Assembly: GCF_047730075.1 (NCBI RefSeq)
Contig: NZ_CP159831.1
Coordinates: 1,116,001 to 1,180,000, forward strand
Reading direction: 5' to 3'
Origin: Njordibacter sp905182035
GTDB taxonomy: Bacteria > Pseudomonadota > Gammaproteobacteria > Pseudomonadales > Balneatricaceae
Length of the DNA: 64,000 bases
The notes beneath the pieces were generated by a model, which was not told the DNA's origin, did no database searches, and saw only the letters and a list, made by a program, of their open reading frames with translations. Shown here piece after piece: positions 42,061 to 51,302 of this stretch (positions are counted from its first letter, which is position 1; each line of letters begins with the position of its first letter). A program made the position numbers and the translations under genes.

Positions 42061-42538
42061 TACGTCTGGCCCAACACAGTTGCATGAGCCGCACTTGGTC
42101 TTCGGCTTGTAATAGGTCTAAGCCCGTTTCATGGGCTAAATCCTGTAATTCATCACGCCAGTCATGGCCGAGAAGCTCCCTAATGTCTTGCTGGCTGGTG
42201 GAGATTTCAAACGCTAGTTCAATATCCAACGCGTCCACTAAATGTTCTAGGCCTTGGGCTGGTGAGAAATCACCATGGCCCACCACATGACTGGCATCTA
42301 AGTCGTCATTCATCTCCAATAAAACGTCTTTTACTGAGTGGCCTAGGGCAGTGACGGTTTCATCACTGATATGATCGCTATAACACAGGTGTGGCGGCCA
42401 GTTGTCATCCGCTAAAATGAGGCTAGACTTAATACTCCCATCGGGCAGGGTCCAAGCTGCTACAATGGGGTAGTAAGGTGGTTCTGGACATGTTTCAACA
42501 GCAATAAATAACGCTAGGCTTAGATCGATCATAGGCAT
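42047..42538 (-). CDS. Hypothetical protein, possible degenerate RNase H/DnaQ fold
   Basis: A 163-residue acidic protein with no signal peptide. I do not recognise a named family. The first 55 residues (LALFIAVETCPEPPYYPIVAAWTLPDGSIKSSLIL) look like the opening strands of a DnaQ-like 3'-5' exonuclease, and VVGHGDFSPAQGLEHLV could be the second motif. The first catalytic Asp would be Ala13 while Glu15 is kept, so it would be inactive. This is a fold guess. The end overlaps the lytic transglycosylase gene start. Confidence 0.65.
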   Translation of the reverse strand: MPMIDLSLALFIAVETCPEPPYYPIVAAWTLPDGSIKSSLILADDNWPPHLCYSDHISDETVTALGHSVKDVLLEMNDDLDASHVVGHGDFSPAQGLEHLVDALDIELAFEISTSQQDIRELLGHDWRDELQDLAHETGLDLLQAEDQVRLMQLCWARRSDIL

Positions 42539-42712
42539 TAGGGATAATAATTAGAGTAGATAATATCAAATGATGGCGTATGCCTTAACGCAAGGCAAGA
42601 TAAGTTTAGCAGATGAAGACCAATATTAAGCCAAAGTAGTATTTTAATATGGCCCACAACTTGATATAAATAGTAGGTTAAACCTCTTGCCCTACAAATT
42701 AGGAACCATTAA

Positions 42713-44653
42713 ATGAGTGAAGTGAAGACATATCCAGCAGATGCATTGATTGCTCAAACCTCTGGTTTGAACCAACAAAAACGTGAAGCGATGTATCAAC
42801 AGTCTGTTGCAGAACCAGAAGAATTCTGGCGCCAGCAGGGCAAGCGACTTGACTGGATTAAGGCGCCTACTAAAATTAAGAATACCCGGTTTACACCTAA
42901 CGATGTCTCCATAGAGTGGTATGCAGACGGTCAATTGAACGTGGCCGCGAACTGTTTAGATCGCCATTTAGAAAACCATGGTGAAGAAATTGCCATTATT
43001 TGGGAAGGCGACGATCCAAGTCAGTCGCGCCATATCAGTTACCGAGAATTGCATCAGGAAGTGTGTCAGTTTAGTAATGCACTGCTGGCCCAAGGAGCGA
43101 AGAAAGGCGACGTCATCACCTTATATATGCCAATGATTCCGGAAGTGGCAGTGGCCATGTTAGCTTGTGCTCGCATTGGTGCTGTACATTCAGTAATTTT
43201 TGGTGGCTTTTCTCCTGATGCTATTGCTGGCCGAGTACAAGGTGCTAATAGCAATATCGTCATCACCGTTGATGAAGGCTTGCGTGGCGGCAAAACAATT
43301 GGCCTTAAAGCTAACGTAGATGCCGGTCTAGTCAATGTTGATTGTGTGGACACAGTAATCGTGGTTAAACGCACGGGGGCTGATATCAATTGGGTGCAAG
43401 GCCGAGACGTTTGGTATGGTGATATTGTTGCTCCCGCTGCCACCTATCATGAGCCCGAAGTGATGGCGGCAGAAGACCCGCTTTTTATTCTTTATACTTC
43501 GGGTTCTACCGGTCAGCCTAAAGGGTTAGAGCACACCACGGCAGGCTATTTAGTCTGGAGCGCCATGACTCACGAAATGGTATTCGATTATAAGCCAGGT
43601 GATATTTATTGGTGTACCGCTGACGTTGGTTGGATTACTGGCCACAGTTATATTGTTTACGGGCCACTGGCTAACCGCGCCACCACACTAATGTTTGAAG
43701 GTGTGCCAAACTATCCAACTAATGCACGTTTTGGTCAAGTGATTGAAAAGCACAAGGTTAATCAGTTTTACACAGCCCCAACGGCTATACGTGCGTTGAT
43801 GCAACATGGCGATGATGTTTTATCAGGCTCTGATGTGTCTAGTATTCGTGTTCTGGGTAGTGTGGGCGAACCTATAAATCCACAAGCGTGGCTTTGGTAT
43901 AGGCGCATCTTTAGCACGGGTGATGTGCCAGTAGTTGATACCTATTGGCAAACGGAAACTGGTGGGCACATGATTACGCCGTTGCCAGGGGCTGTGGATA
44001 CTAAGCCAGGTTCAGCAACCTTGCCATTTTTTGGTGTACAACCAGCAATTGTCGACAATGAAGGCCGTGAGCTAGAAGGTGCAACTGAAGGCAACCTTGT
44101 TATTAAAGACAGTTGGCCAGGCCAGGCCAGATCTATTTGGGGTAACCATGAGCGGTTTGAAGAAACGTACTTCTCAACCTTTAAAAACTATTACTTTACA
44201 GGTGACGGTGCACGACGTGACGAAGACGGTTACTATTGGATCACAGGGCGTGTGGATGATGTGCTCAATGTTTCTGGTCATCGTATGGGCACGGCTGAGA
44301 TAGAAAGTGCTTTGGTCGCCCACAAGTCAGTGTGTGAAGCTGCAGTGGTAGGCTATCCCCATGAAATTAAGGGTCAAGGTATCTACTGTTATGTCACCTT
44401 GCAAGATGGCGTTGATAATAGCCCTGAACTCCTGAAGGAACTGAGGCAGTGGGTCAGAACAGAGATTGGTCCGATTGCGACACCGGATTTAATCCAATTT
44501 TCACCTAACTTGCCAAAAACTCGTTCAGGAAAAATTATGCGTCGTATATTGCGTAAGATAGCAGCGAACGATTATGGTGAATTGGGGGATACGTCGACTT
44601 TATCCGACCCAAGTGTGGTGACTGAGCTCATTGATAATCGCTGCACCAAATAG
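42713..44653 (+). CDS. acs: Acetyl-CoA synthetase
   Basis: Acs activates acetate to acetyl-CoA through acetyl-AMP, the high-affinity route for acetate use. The 646-residue protein has the adenylate-forming motifs YTSGSTGQPKG, DTYWQTETGG, the GDGARRDEDGYYWITGRVDD hinge region and the C-terminal LPKTRSGKIMRRILRKIA with the Lys that is acetylated in relatives. An AGGA ribosome site precedes the ATG, and an extended -10 (TTGATATAAA, 42661-42670) lies upstream. The regulator, kinase and symporter genes that follow form an acetate locus with it. Confidence 0.97.
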   Translation: MSEVKTYPADALIAQTSGLNQQKREAMYQQSVAEPEEFWRQQGKRLDWIKAPTKIKNTRFTPNDVSIEWYADGQLNVAANCLDRHLENHGEEIAIIWEGDDPSQSRHISYRELHQEVCQFSNALLAQGAKKGDVITLYMPMIPEVAVAMLACARIGAVHSVIFGGFSPDAIAGRVQGANSNIVITVDEGLRGGKTIGLKANVDAGLVNVDCVDTVIVVKRTGADINWVQGRDVWYGDIVAPAATYHEPEVMAAEDPLFILYTSGSTGQPKGLEHTTAGYLVWSAMTHEMVFDYKPGDIYWCTADVGWITGHSYIVYGPLANRATTLMFEGVPNYPTNARFGQVIEKHKVNQFYTAPTAIRALMQHGDDVLSGSDVSSIRVLGSVGEPINPQAWLWYRRIFSTGDVPVVDTYWQTETGGHMITPLPGAVDTKPGSATLPFFGVQPAIVDNEGRELEGATEGNLVIKDSWPGQARSIWGNHERFEETYFSTFKNYYFTGDGARRDEDGYYWITGRVDDVLNVSGHRMGTAEIESALVAHKSVCEAAVVGYPHEIKGQGIYCYVTLQDGVDNSPELLKELRQWVRTEIGPIATPDLIQFSPNLPKTRSGKIMRRILRKIAANDYGELGDTSTLSDPSVVTELIDNRCTK

Positions 44654-44689
44654 CTTAATAGTGTTTTACATGTTTTAGGAGGTGCGTTT

Positions 44690-45352
44690 ATGTCTAATAG
44701 CTACACCATTATCGTAGCTGATGACCATCCGTTGTTTCGGGTGGCGTTAACTCAGGCTATTGGTGCTCAAGTGGAAGGTGCTAACGTGTTAGAAGCAGAG
44801 CACCTGAAACACTTAGAACACCAAATGCGTAATGAAATAGACTTGGTACTGTTAGATCTGCATATGCCTGGTGCCAATGGCTTTTCTGGACTCATTTACT
44901 TGCGTACGCATTTTCCAAGCGTGCCAGTGGTGGTGGTTTCAGGCAATGAACAGGCCAGTGTCATTCACCGTGCTATGCATTTTGGTGCAGCCGGTTTTAT
45001 TCCTAAGTCGTCTTCTATGACAGATATTATTGACGCTATTCAGATAGTGCTTAACGGCGGCCAATGGCTGCCGCCAGACTTACCAGAAGTAAACCAACAA
45101 ATGGATGCCCAGGACAGTAAGTTTGCCGATCAGCTATCTAGCTTAACACCACAGCAGTTTAAGGTGATGGTAATGCTTACAGAAGGTTTGCTTAATAAAC
45201 AAATAGCTTATGAACTCAGTGTTTCGGAGGCTACTATTAAGGCCCACGTAACCGCAATATTGCGCAAGCTTGGGGTATATAGCAGAACTCAGGCAGTGAT
45301 TATGGCTGGCCATTTACGTATTGAACACCCTCAAGATCAGCCTGTTAAGTAA
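44690..45352 (+). CDS. crbR: NarL/LuxR-family response regulator, CrbR-like
   Basis: A 220-residue response regulator. The receiver domain occupies about 1-125 with D11 and phospho-acceptor D56 (VLLDLHMPG). The LuxR-type helix-turn-helix is at about 150-210 (LTPQQFKVMVMLTEGLLNKQIAYELSVSEATIKAHV). In Vibrio and Pseudomonas, the CrbR/ErdR regulators with this layout turn on acs. The gene lies between acs and the CrbS-like kinase, so this assignment is well supported by context. A strong AGGAGG ribosome site precedes the ATG. It converges with the kinase gene at a four-base gap. Confidence 0.88.
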   Translation: MSNSYTIIVADDHPLFRVALTQAIGAQVEGANVLEAEHLKHLEHQMRNEIDLVLLDLHMPGANGFSGLIYLRTHFPSVPVVVVSGNEQASVIHRAMHFGAAGFIPKSSSMTDIIDAIQIVLNGGQWLPPDLPEVNQQMDAQDSKFADQLSSLTPQQFKVMVMLTEGLLNKQIAYELSVSEATIKAHVTAILRKLGVYSRTQAVIMAGHLRIEHPQDQPVK

Positions 45353-45356
45353 GTTT

Positions 45357-48300
45357 TTACCTTAGGCGGCTTAGGGTGGCCCTAAGCGCTGCAGGCTTTA
45401 AGGGTTTGTTCAGTAGCAGCGTATCTTCGTCTGCTATAAACTTAGCCACTTCTTCAGTGCGATCCGCAGTAATGCAAATAGCCGGTATTTGGCTTTGGTA
45501 AACTTGCCTGATCCTAGCAATAGCAGCCGTACCCGTCTGTCCTTGCTCTAAGTGATAATCGGCTAAAATAACATTAGGCTGTACGTCTGCGTCTACTAGG
45601 TGCTGCAATGCTTGAGACATGTTAAGGGCAGTTATTACTGTGCACCCCCAGCCACTTAATAATTGCTTCATTCCCAGCAGGATGGATGTTTCGTTGTCGA
45701 TACACAACACGGTCATATTTGTTAGACCTCCCTCCCCACCACCGTATTGGTTATTTGTTGTGGCTTTAGTGACAACCTTTTGGCGATCGCCGAGAGGTAC
45801 AATGATGCCAAATAAGCTACCTTTACCTTGCCACGATTTGATCGTCAAAGGATGATCTAATAATCTGGCAGTACGGTCAGCTATAGCTAGTCCCAAGCCA
45901 AACCCCCTTACACTATGGGTGGCAGGGTGATCTAGGCGTTTAAACTCTTCAAATACTTCATTGAGCTTTTGTGGGGCAATGCCGATTCCCGTATCCCAAA
46001 CCTGAATTTCGATGGCATTTTGCTTTAGTCTGCAGCCCAGTAGGACTTTACCTTTTGGTGTATAACGCATGGCATTAGTTAGAAAGTTTTGCACGATCCG
46101 ACGTAAGTGTTGTTCATCGCTGTGAACCGTTGCATGACATGGGACGTAGCTAAACTGAATGCCTTTTTGTTGGCATAACAAGGTGAGTTCAGCGGCTAGT
46201 TTCTGTAACATTTTGTCAATTGGGAAATGGCTCAGTTTGGGAGAAAGAGTGCCTGCATCTAGCTTAGAAATTTCAATCAAAGTGCTGATGAGTTCCTCAG
46301 CAGCCCCTAAGGAATCATCTAGGTGGTGCAGGGTATTGGCTAGTTCGCCCGTAGGATGCTGCTGCGCCAAAGACGAAGAAAATAATTTTGCTGCGTTAAG
46401 AGGTTGCATTAAGTCATGGCTGGCAGCTGCTAAAAATCGTGTCTTACTTTGGTTAGCTTGGTCGGCCCCTATTTTGGCTCGGCTTAATTGATCGTTGGCC
46501 ACTACCAACGCTTTGGTGCGGTCTTCTACCCGCTGCTCTAGGGTTTCGTTGGTTTCTTTTAAGGCAGCTTCGGTACGTTTATGGTTGGTGATATCCATAT
46601 AGGTGTTTACGTATCCACCTCCTAGCATGGCATTGCCTCGTACTTCAAACACTGCACCATCAGCTCTATAGCGCAGGTGGGTATTGGTAATGCCTTGTTG
46701 CAGGGTGTTTAGTCGCTGTTCAACTCGTTGTTCAAGGGCTCCTGCGCCGTAGTCTCCGTTAATAGCGTTGTGCCGAATGACGTCCACAATAGGCCTGCCG
46801 ATGGTAATAAGACCTTCAGGAAATTGAAACATTTCTTGATAACGTTGGTTCCAAACCACTAAGCGCATGTCTTTGTCCACAACACTGATACCTTGGTCAA
46901 TGTGTTCAATTGTGGATTGCAGCATGGAACGATTAAATTTGTAAAGGGCTGAAGCTTCGTCGGCAATGGATACCACGTCACCTAGGTGCATTTCAGTACC
47001 CAGCAAGCTAGAAGCGACAATGATTCGTGCTGAGGATGCCCCGATAATACCTGCTAACAGACGTTCGGCGTAGGTGGCTAGAGGTTGGTCTATGGGGTCG
47101 TTGGGGTTAAGTTCTCGGTTTTGTGCAAGGGAAAATTGGTGAAAGGCCTCATGGGTGCGATTTGATCCCAAAAAACGTTCGCAAAGGATTTGAAGGTCAC
47201 TAAAGCGAGTGTTTTCGAAACCAGTCTCAGGGGTGACGATAGAGTGGCTTAACCTTAAATCGACAAAATGGTCGGCCTGAATTCGATCTTGCAAGCCGGT
47301 TTGAGTCAATCGAGATACCCATACAAAGGCCAACGTATTCAAGCTCAGGGATAACAAAGTGGCGTGAGTGATTGGGTCAAACCCATTAAGCCCAAACATA
47401 GACGTGGGCCTGAGCCAACTTAAACCAAATAGACCTTGCTCTACCAAACTTAAGGTATCAAATCCTAGACCACTGAGGTTTGGAACCATAAGGGTGTAAA
47501 TCCAAACGGTGAAACCGATACCTAGGCCTGCTAATGCTCCATAGCGATTACCTTGGCGCCAAAACACGGCACCAATCAGCGCTGGGGCAAATTGGGCCAC
47601 TGCAACAAACGCCGTTAAACCCAAAGATACTAAGCTTTTGCCGTCGCCGATCAACAAAAAATAGCCATAGGCTGCCAGTAACATAGCAATAATGACCACG
47701 CGGCGAACCCTCAGCAATAAGCGACCAATGTTTTTATCTTCAGATGCTTGTAGCGGTGATAAATGGAAGATCACAGGCATGATGATGTCGTTACAAATCA
47801 TTGTACTTATAGAAACTGTGGCAACAATAACCATGCCCGTGGCAGCGGAAAGGCCACCGATATACGCTAAGGTAGCTAAACTGTGGGCCCCCTGGCTAAG
47901 TGGGACCATTAATACGTAGGTATCTGTGGCGATGCCCAGGCCGTCAAAAAGAAAGTTGCCAGCCGCAGCAATAGGGAGCATAAAAATACAGAAAATGACT
48001 AAATAGAGAGGAAATAACCACCGCGCTGTATGCAAGTCATTGGGGTTGGTGTTTTCAACAATACCCACCTGAAATTGTCGAGGTAGGCAAAGCATAGCTA
48101 GTAAAGCCAGCAAAGTTTCGGTGAGGAAACTAATTCTTAATGGGTTGAAGTCATCTAGTTTTTGCTGCAACCCACTGTCGTTTATATGGTTGCTGAGGTC
48201 ACCAATGCCATTAAATAAGCTAAACGTCACAAAAATGCCTACCGCAACAAAAGCTACAAGCTTCACGATCGATTCAAAGGCAATGGCTAACATCATACCC

Positions 48301-48857
48301 CGGTGGTGTTCACTGGTGTCTATTTGACGGGTACCAAATAAAATCGCAAATGCGGCCATTAATATGGCTATCACTAATGCCGTATTGCTAGAACCAAAGT
48401 CGTCGCTGCCACCACCTGACACCATAATAGTAAAACTTTGGGCCACGGCTTTTAGCTGTAAGGCAATATAGGGAAGTATGCCAAAGGTAGCCATCACTGT
48501 AATGACGATTGCTAAGCTACGACTTTTGCCATACCTAGATGCGATAAAATCTGCAATGGTGGTGAGGTTCTCTTGTTTGGCAATGATTATTATTTTATAA
48601 ACTACGCCCCAGCCAAAGATAAAAAGTACTATGGGGCCAAGGTAAATAGATAAAAAGTCCCAGCCTTGGGTGGCCCGTGATACGGAGCCGTAAAAGGTCC
48701 AAGAAGTGCAATATACTGCTAAGGATAAGCTATAAATGACGGGTTGGCTGAGTAATTTCGAACCATGTTGACGGCGGTTGTCGCCGTAGTAAGCGATACC
48801 GAATAGCAAACCTACATAGGCTAATGAAATGAATAGAATGACCCAAATGTCGAGCAT
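45357..48857 (-). CDS. crbS: Sodium-symporter-fused hybrid histidine kinase, CrbS/CbrA-like
   Basis: A 1166-residue inner-membrane protein. The first ~510 residues are a sodium:solute symporter domain with 12-13 hydrophobic segments. A STAC-like helical linker (about 540-630) and a PAS domain (about 650-760, IEHIDQGISVVDKDMRLVVWN) follow, then a coiled coil, the kinase core with phospho-acceptor His814 (AAASHDLMQPLNAAKL), an ATPase (GFGLGLAIADRTA), and a C-terminal receiver at about 1048-1166 with Asp near 1100 (LADYHL). CrbS/MxtR kinases with this layout control acs through CrbR/ErdR. It would be mislabelled proline permease by its N-terminal domain alone. It faces away from the symporter genes at 49 kb. 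Confidence 0.9.
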   Translation of the reverse strand: MLDIWVILFISLAYVGLLFGIAYYGDNRRQHGSKLLSQPVIYSLSLAVYCTSWTFYGSVSRATQGWDFLSIYLGPIVLFIFGWGVVYKIIIIAKQENLTTIADFIASRYGKSRSLAIVITVMATFGILPYIALQLKAVAQSFTIMVSGGGSDDFGSSNTALVIAILMAAFAILFGTRQIDTSEHHRGMMLAIAFESIVKLVAFVAVGIFVTFSLFNGIGDLSNHINDSGLQQKLDDFNPLRISFLTETLLALLAMLCLPRQFQVGIVENTNPNDLHTARWLFPLYLVIFCIFMLPIAAAGNFLFDGLGIATDTYVLMVPLSQGAHSLATLAYIGGLSAATGMVIVATVSISTMICNDIIMPVIFHLSPLQASEDKNIGRLLLRVRRVVIIAMLLAAYGYFLLIGDGKSLVSLGLTAFVAVAQFAPALIGAVFWRQGNRYGALAGLGIGFTVWIYTLMVPNLSGLGFDTLSLVEQGLFGLSWLRPTSMFGLNGFDPITHATLLSLSLNTLAFVWVSRLTQTGLQDRIQADHFVDLRLSHSIVTPETGFENTRFSDLQILCERFLGSNRTHEAFHQFSLAQNRELNPNDPIDQPLATYAERLLAGIIGASSARIIVASSLLGTEMHLGDVVSIADEASALYKFNRSMLQSTIEHIDQGISVVDKDMRLVVWNQRYQEMFQFPEGLITIGRPIVDVIRHNAINGDYGAGALEQRVEQRLNTLQQGITNTHLRYRADGAVFEVRGNAMLGGGYVNTYMDITNHKRTEAALKETNETLEQRVEDRTKALVVANDQLSRAKIGADQANQSKTRFLAAASHDLMQPLNAAKLFSSSLAQQHPTGELANTLHHLDDSLGAAEELISTLIEISKLDAGTLSPKLSHFPIDKMLQKLAAELTLLCQQKGIQFSYVPCHATVHSDEQHLRRIVQNFLTNAMRYTPKGKVLLGCRLKQNAIEIQVWDTGIGIAPQKLNEVFEEFKRLDHPATHSVRGFGLGLAIADRTARLLDHPLTIKSWQGKGSLFGIIVPLGDRQKVVTKATTNNQYGGGEGGLTNMTVLCIDNETSILLGMKQLLSGWGCTVITALNMSQALQHLVDADVQPNVILADYHLEQGQTGTAAIARIRQVYQSQIPAICITADRTEEVAKFIADEDTLLLNKPLKPAALRATLSRLR

Positions 48858-49126
48858 GTTATGCCTACTGTATAAAAATAGGATGAAGAGACCCAGGGTA
48901 TTTATAACACGCTAGCTAGTTTTATGCCTTAAAACTTTTTTTGTTAAAGTGTATTTAAATCATATACCTATGTTTTTTATCTGAGTTTCTATACTAAAGT
49001 CTAATGATTTTTTTATGGATTAGAGATTAGCCATAGTTATAGTGTTTAGTCAACAATGTCGTTGCCCTCAACCCCCCAAATGGTTATTATTGTAACCCTA
49101 AAAAAAATAATAAAAAAAGGCCTATT

Positions 49127-49387
49127 ATGAAACAAGATTCCAGTAGCGCAGAGCAATATTGGCGCCGTAATTTACAAATTATCTTTTCCTACCTAGTAGT
49201 TTGGTTTGCGGTTTCCTTCGGATGTGGCATCGTCTTTGTTGATGAACTCAACCAATTCAATTTGTTTGGATTTAAACTGGGCTATTGGTTCGCTAATCAA
49301 GGGAGTATTTTGGTTTTTTGTGTGCTGACTATAGGTTATGCAGTGCGTATGAGCCGCCTCGACAATGAGTTTGATGTGCACGAATAA
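49127..49387 (+). CDS. DUF4212 sodium:solute symporter small subunit
   Basis: An 86-residue membrane protein with two hydrophobic segments (IIFSYLVVWFAVSFGCGIVFV and GSILVFCVLTIGYAVRM) joined by the FNLFGFKLGYWFANQG loop, typical of DUF4212 proteins. These small partners are encoded directly before a large sodium:solute symporter subunit, as here. The N-terminus SAEQYWRRNLQI is conserved. A 269-base AT-rich region upstream separates it from the divergent kinase. Confidence 0.93.
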   Translation: MKQDSSSAEQYWRRNLQIIFSYLVVWFAVSFGCGIVFVDELNQFNLFGFKLGYWFANQGSILVFCVLTIGYAVRMSRLDNEFDVHE

Positions 49388-49440
49388 GCCCTTGTAATGG
49401 TTGTGGTCAATTACTCGTTTATTAATAATAGGAATTCAAC

Positions 49441-51264
49441 ATGAGCCTAGAACAGCTCACTTACTTGTTTGTGGTAGGGTCTTTTTTTATCTATATTGCC
49501 ATCGCTTTTTGGAGCAGGGCATCCAGCACCCGAGAGTTTTATGTGGCAGGTGGTGGCGTTACACCTTTGGCTAACGGCATGGCCACAGCAGCTGATTGGA
49601 TGTCAGCTGCGTCATTTATCTCTTTGGCGGGCATTGTCTCTTTTGCTGGATATGATGCCAGTGGATACATTATGGGTTGGACCGGTGGATACGTGCTTTT
49701 GGCGCTATTGTTGGCGCCTTATTTACGAAAATTTGGTAAATTCACAGTACCTGATTTTGTTGGCGATCGCTATTACTCTAATGTGGCGCGGGTAGTGGCG
49801 GTGGTCTGTGTTATGTTTATTTCATTCACTTATATTTCAGGGCAGATGCGTGGTACTGGCATCGTTTTCTCGCGTTTCTTACAGGTAGAAATAGATACTG
49901 GCATCATGATTGGTATGGCAGTAGTGTTTGTGTATGCGGTGTTAGGGGGTATGAAAGGCATCACCTACACGCAAGTGGCTCAGTATTGTGTGATGATTTT
50001 TGCTTTTACGGTTCCTGCACTATTCTTGACCTTTTCAATGACGGGGCATCTATTGCCTCAAACTGGTTTAGGAGCGACGTTAGACAATGGTCGGCCAGTA
50101 TTGGATCATCTAGATGGTTTAGTGTCGGAGCTCGGATTTGCAAGCTTTACGGAAGGCAGTAAAAGCAAAGTAGATATGTTTTTTATTACCGCCGCCTTGA
50201 TGTTTGGTACGGCTGGATTGCCTCACGTCATTGTGCGTTTTTTTACTGTTCCTAGAGTTCGAGATGCTCGTATATCAGCAGCCTGGGCCCTAGTGTTTAT
50301 TGCAATACTTTATTCCACTATACCAGCGGTGGCGGCTTTTGGCCGCATCAACCTCATTGAAACTGTTAACGGCGCAGACAACAAAGGCACGCCATATGAA
50401 GAAATGCCCCAGTGGTTCAAAAAGTGGGAGAACGCGGGTTTGATTGCTTGGTATGACCATAATGCCGACGGTCGTACCCAATATGCTGCTGGAGACGCCT
50501 TTACTGGCCGTCAACATAAGCCTATTTATTGGGGTGCTGCAGACGATAAAGTGGCGCGGAACTTTTATTTTAATCAACGTCATGTGGTTAACCCAAGTAG
50601 TGGAGAGTTTGACCCACAAGTACAACCCTTTGCTAATGAAATATACGTTGATCCAGATATTATGGTGTTGGCTAACCCAGAAATAGCCGAGCTGCCAGAC
50701 TGGGTGATTGCCCTAATTGCCGCTGGCGCAATGGCTGCGGCATTATCAACGGCAGCTGGATTGTTGCTGGTTATTGCGACATCCGTATCCCACGATTTAT
50801 TGAAAAAAACTATTCGGCCGCAAATTACTGATGGGCAAGAGCTTTTGGCTGCGCGCTTGGCAGCCATGGTGGCGGTGCTTATCGCTGGATACTTGGGTAT
50901 GCATCCGCCAGACTATGTAGCTGCTGTGGTGGCTTTGGCATTTGGGTTAGCTTGTGCGTCATTTTTTCCTGCTATCATCATGGGTATTTTTTACCAACGG
51001 ATGAATAAATATGGCGCCATAAGCGGTATGCTGGTAGGTTTGATTTCCACCCTATGTTATATCGTTTATTTTAAGTTTATGGGAGGCGAACCGGAGCATT
51101 GGTTGTTAGGAATATCCCCTGAAGGGTTTGGCGCTTTAGGTATGGTATTGAACTTTATTGTGGCTTATCTGGTGGCTCATCTAACACCTGAGCCGCCTAA
51201 ACATATTCAGCAAATTGTGCAAAATATTCGTGTGCCACGAAATAATGGCTCTGCATACTATTGA
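49441..51264 (+). CDS. Sodium:solute symporter large subunit (acetate/organic acid, VC_2705-like)
   Basis: A 607-residue sodium:solute symporter family permease with about 12-13 membrane segments (FYVAGGGVTPLANGMATAADWMSAASFISLAG start, GYVLLALLLAPYLRKFGKFTVPDFVGDRY). It is close to ActP-type carriers and is paired with the DUF4212 subunit, so acetate or a similar organic acid is the likeliest substrate. A soluble insertion of about 100 residues in the middle carries DHNADGRTQY at 339-348, an Asp-rich loop that resembles a calcium-binding EF/dockerin loop, though the residue at position 12 is not acidic. The downstream DUF294 gene follows at 38 bases. Confidence 0.9.
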   Translation: MSLEQLTYLFVVGSFFIYIAIAFWSRASSTREFYVAGGGVTPLANGMATAADWMSAASFISLAGIVSFAGYDASGYIMGWTGGYVLLALLLAPYLRKFGKFTVPDFVGDRYYSNVARVVAVVCVMFISFTYISGQMRGTGIVFSRFLQVEIDTGIMIGMAVVFVYAVLGGMKGITYTQVAQYCVMIFAFTVPALFLTFSMTGHLLPQTGLGATLDNGRPVLDHLDGLVSELGFASFTEGSKSKVDMFFITAALMFGTAGLPHVIVRFFTVPRVRDARISAAWALVFIAILYSTIPAVAAFGRINLIETVNGADNKGTPYEEMPQWFKKWENAGLIAWYDHNADGRTQYAAGDAFTGRQHKPIYWGAADDKVARNFYFNQRHVVNPSSGEFDPQVQPFANEIYVDPDIMVLANPEIAELPDWVIALIAAGAMAAALSTAAGLLLVIATSVSHDLLKKTIRPQITDGQELLAARLAAMVAVLIAGYLGMHPPDYVAAVVALAFGLACASFFPAIIMGIFYQRMNKYGAISGMLVGLISTLCYIVYFKFMGGEPEHWLLGISPEGFGALGMVLNFIVAYLVAHLTPEPPKHIQQIVQNIRVPRNNGSAYY

Positions 51265-51302
51265 TCAACAGGGTAGTTCTTATGGGTGTCTTTTGGTGAA
51301 TC

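Noticed and set aside
45357..48857. Proline permease (PutP) identity for the large minus-strand gene
   Set aside because: The symporter domain covers only the first ~510 residues; PAS, kinase and receiver domains follow in the same frame.
48858..49126. Hidden gene or tRNA in the AT-rich gap between the kinase and the DUF4212 gene
   Set aside because: No ORF, cloverleaf or conserved motif is visible; it is best read as the divergent regulatory region with only weak promoter matches (TTGTTA, 48941-48946; TATACC, 48963-48968).
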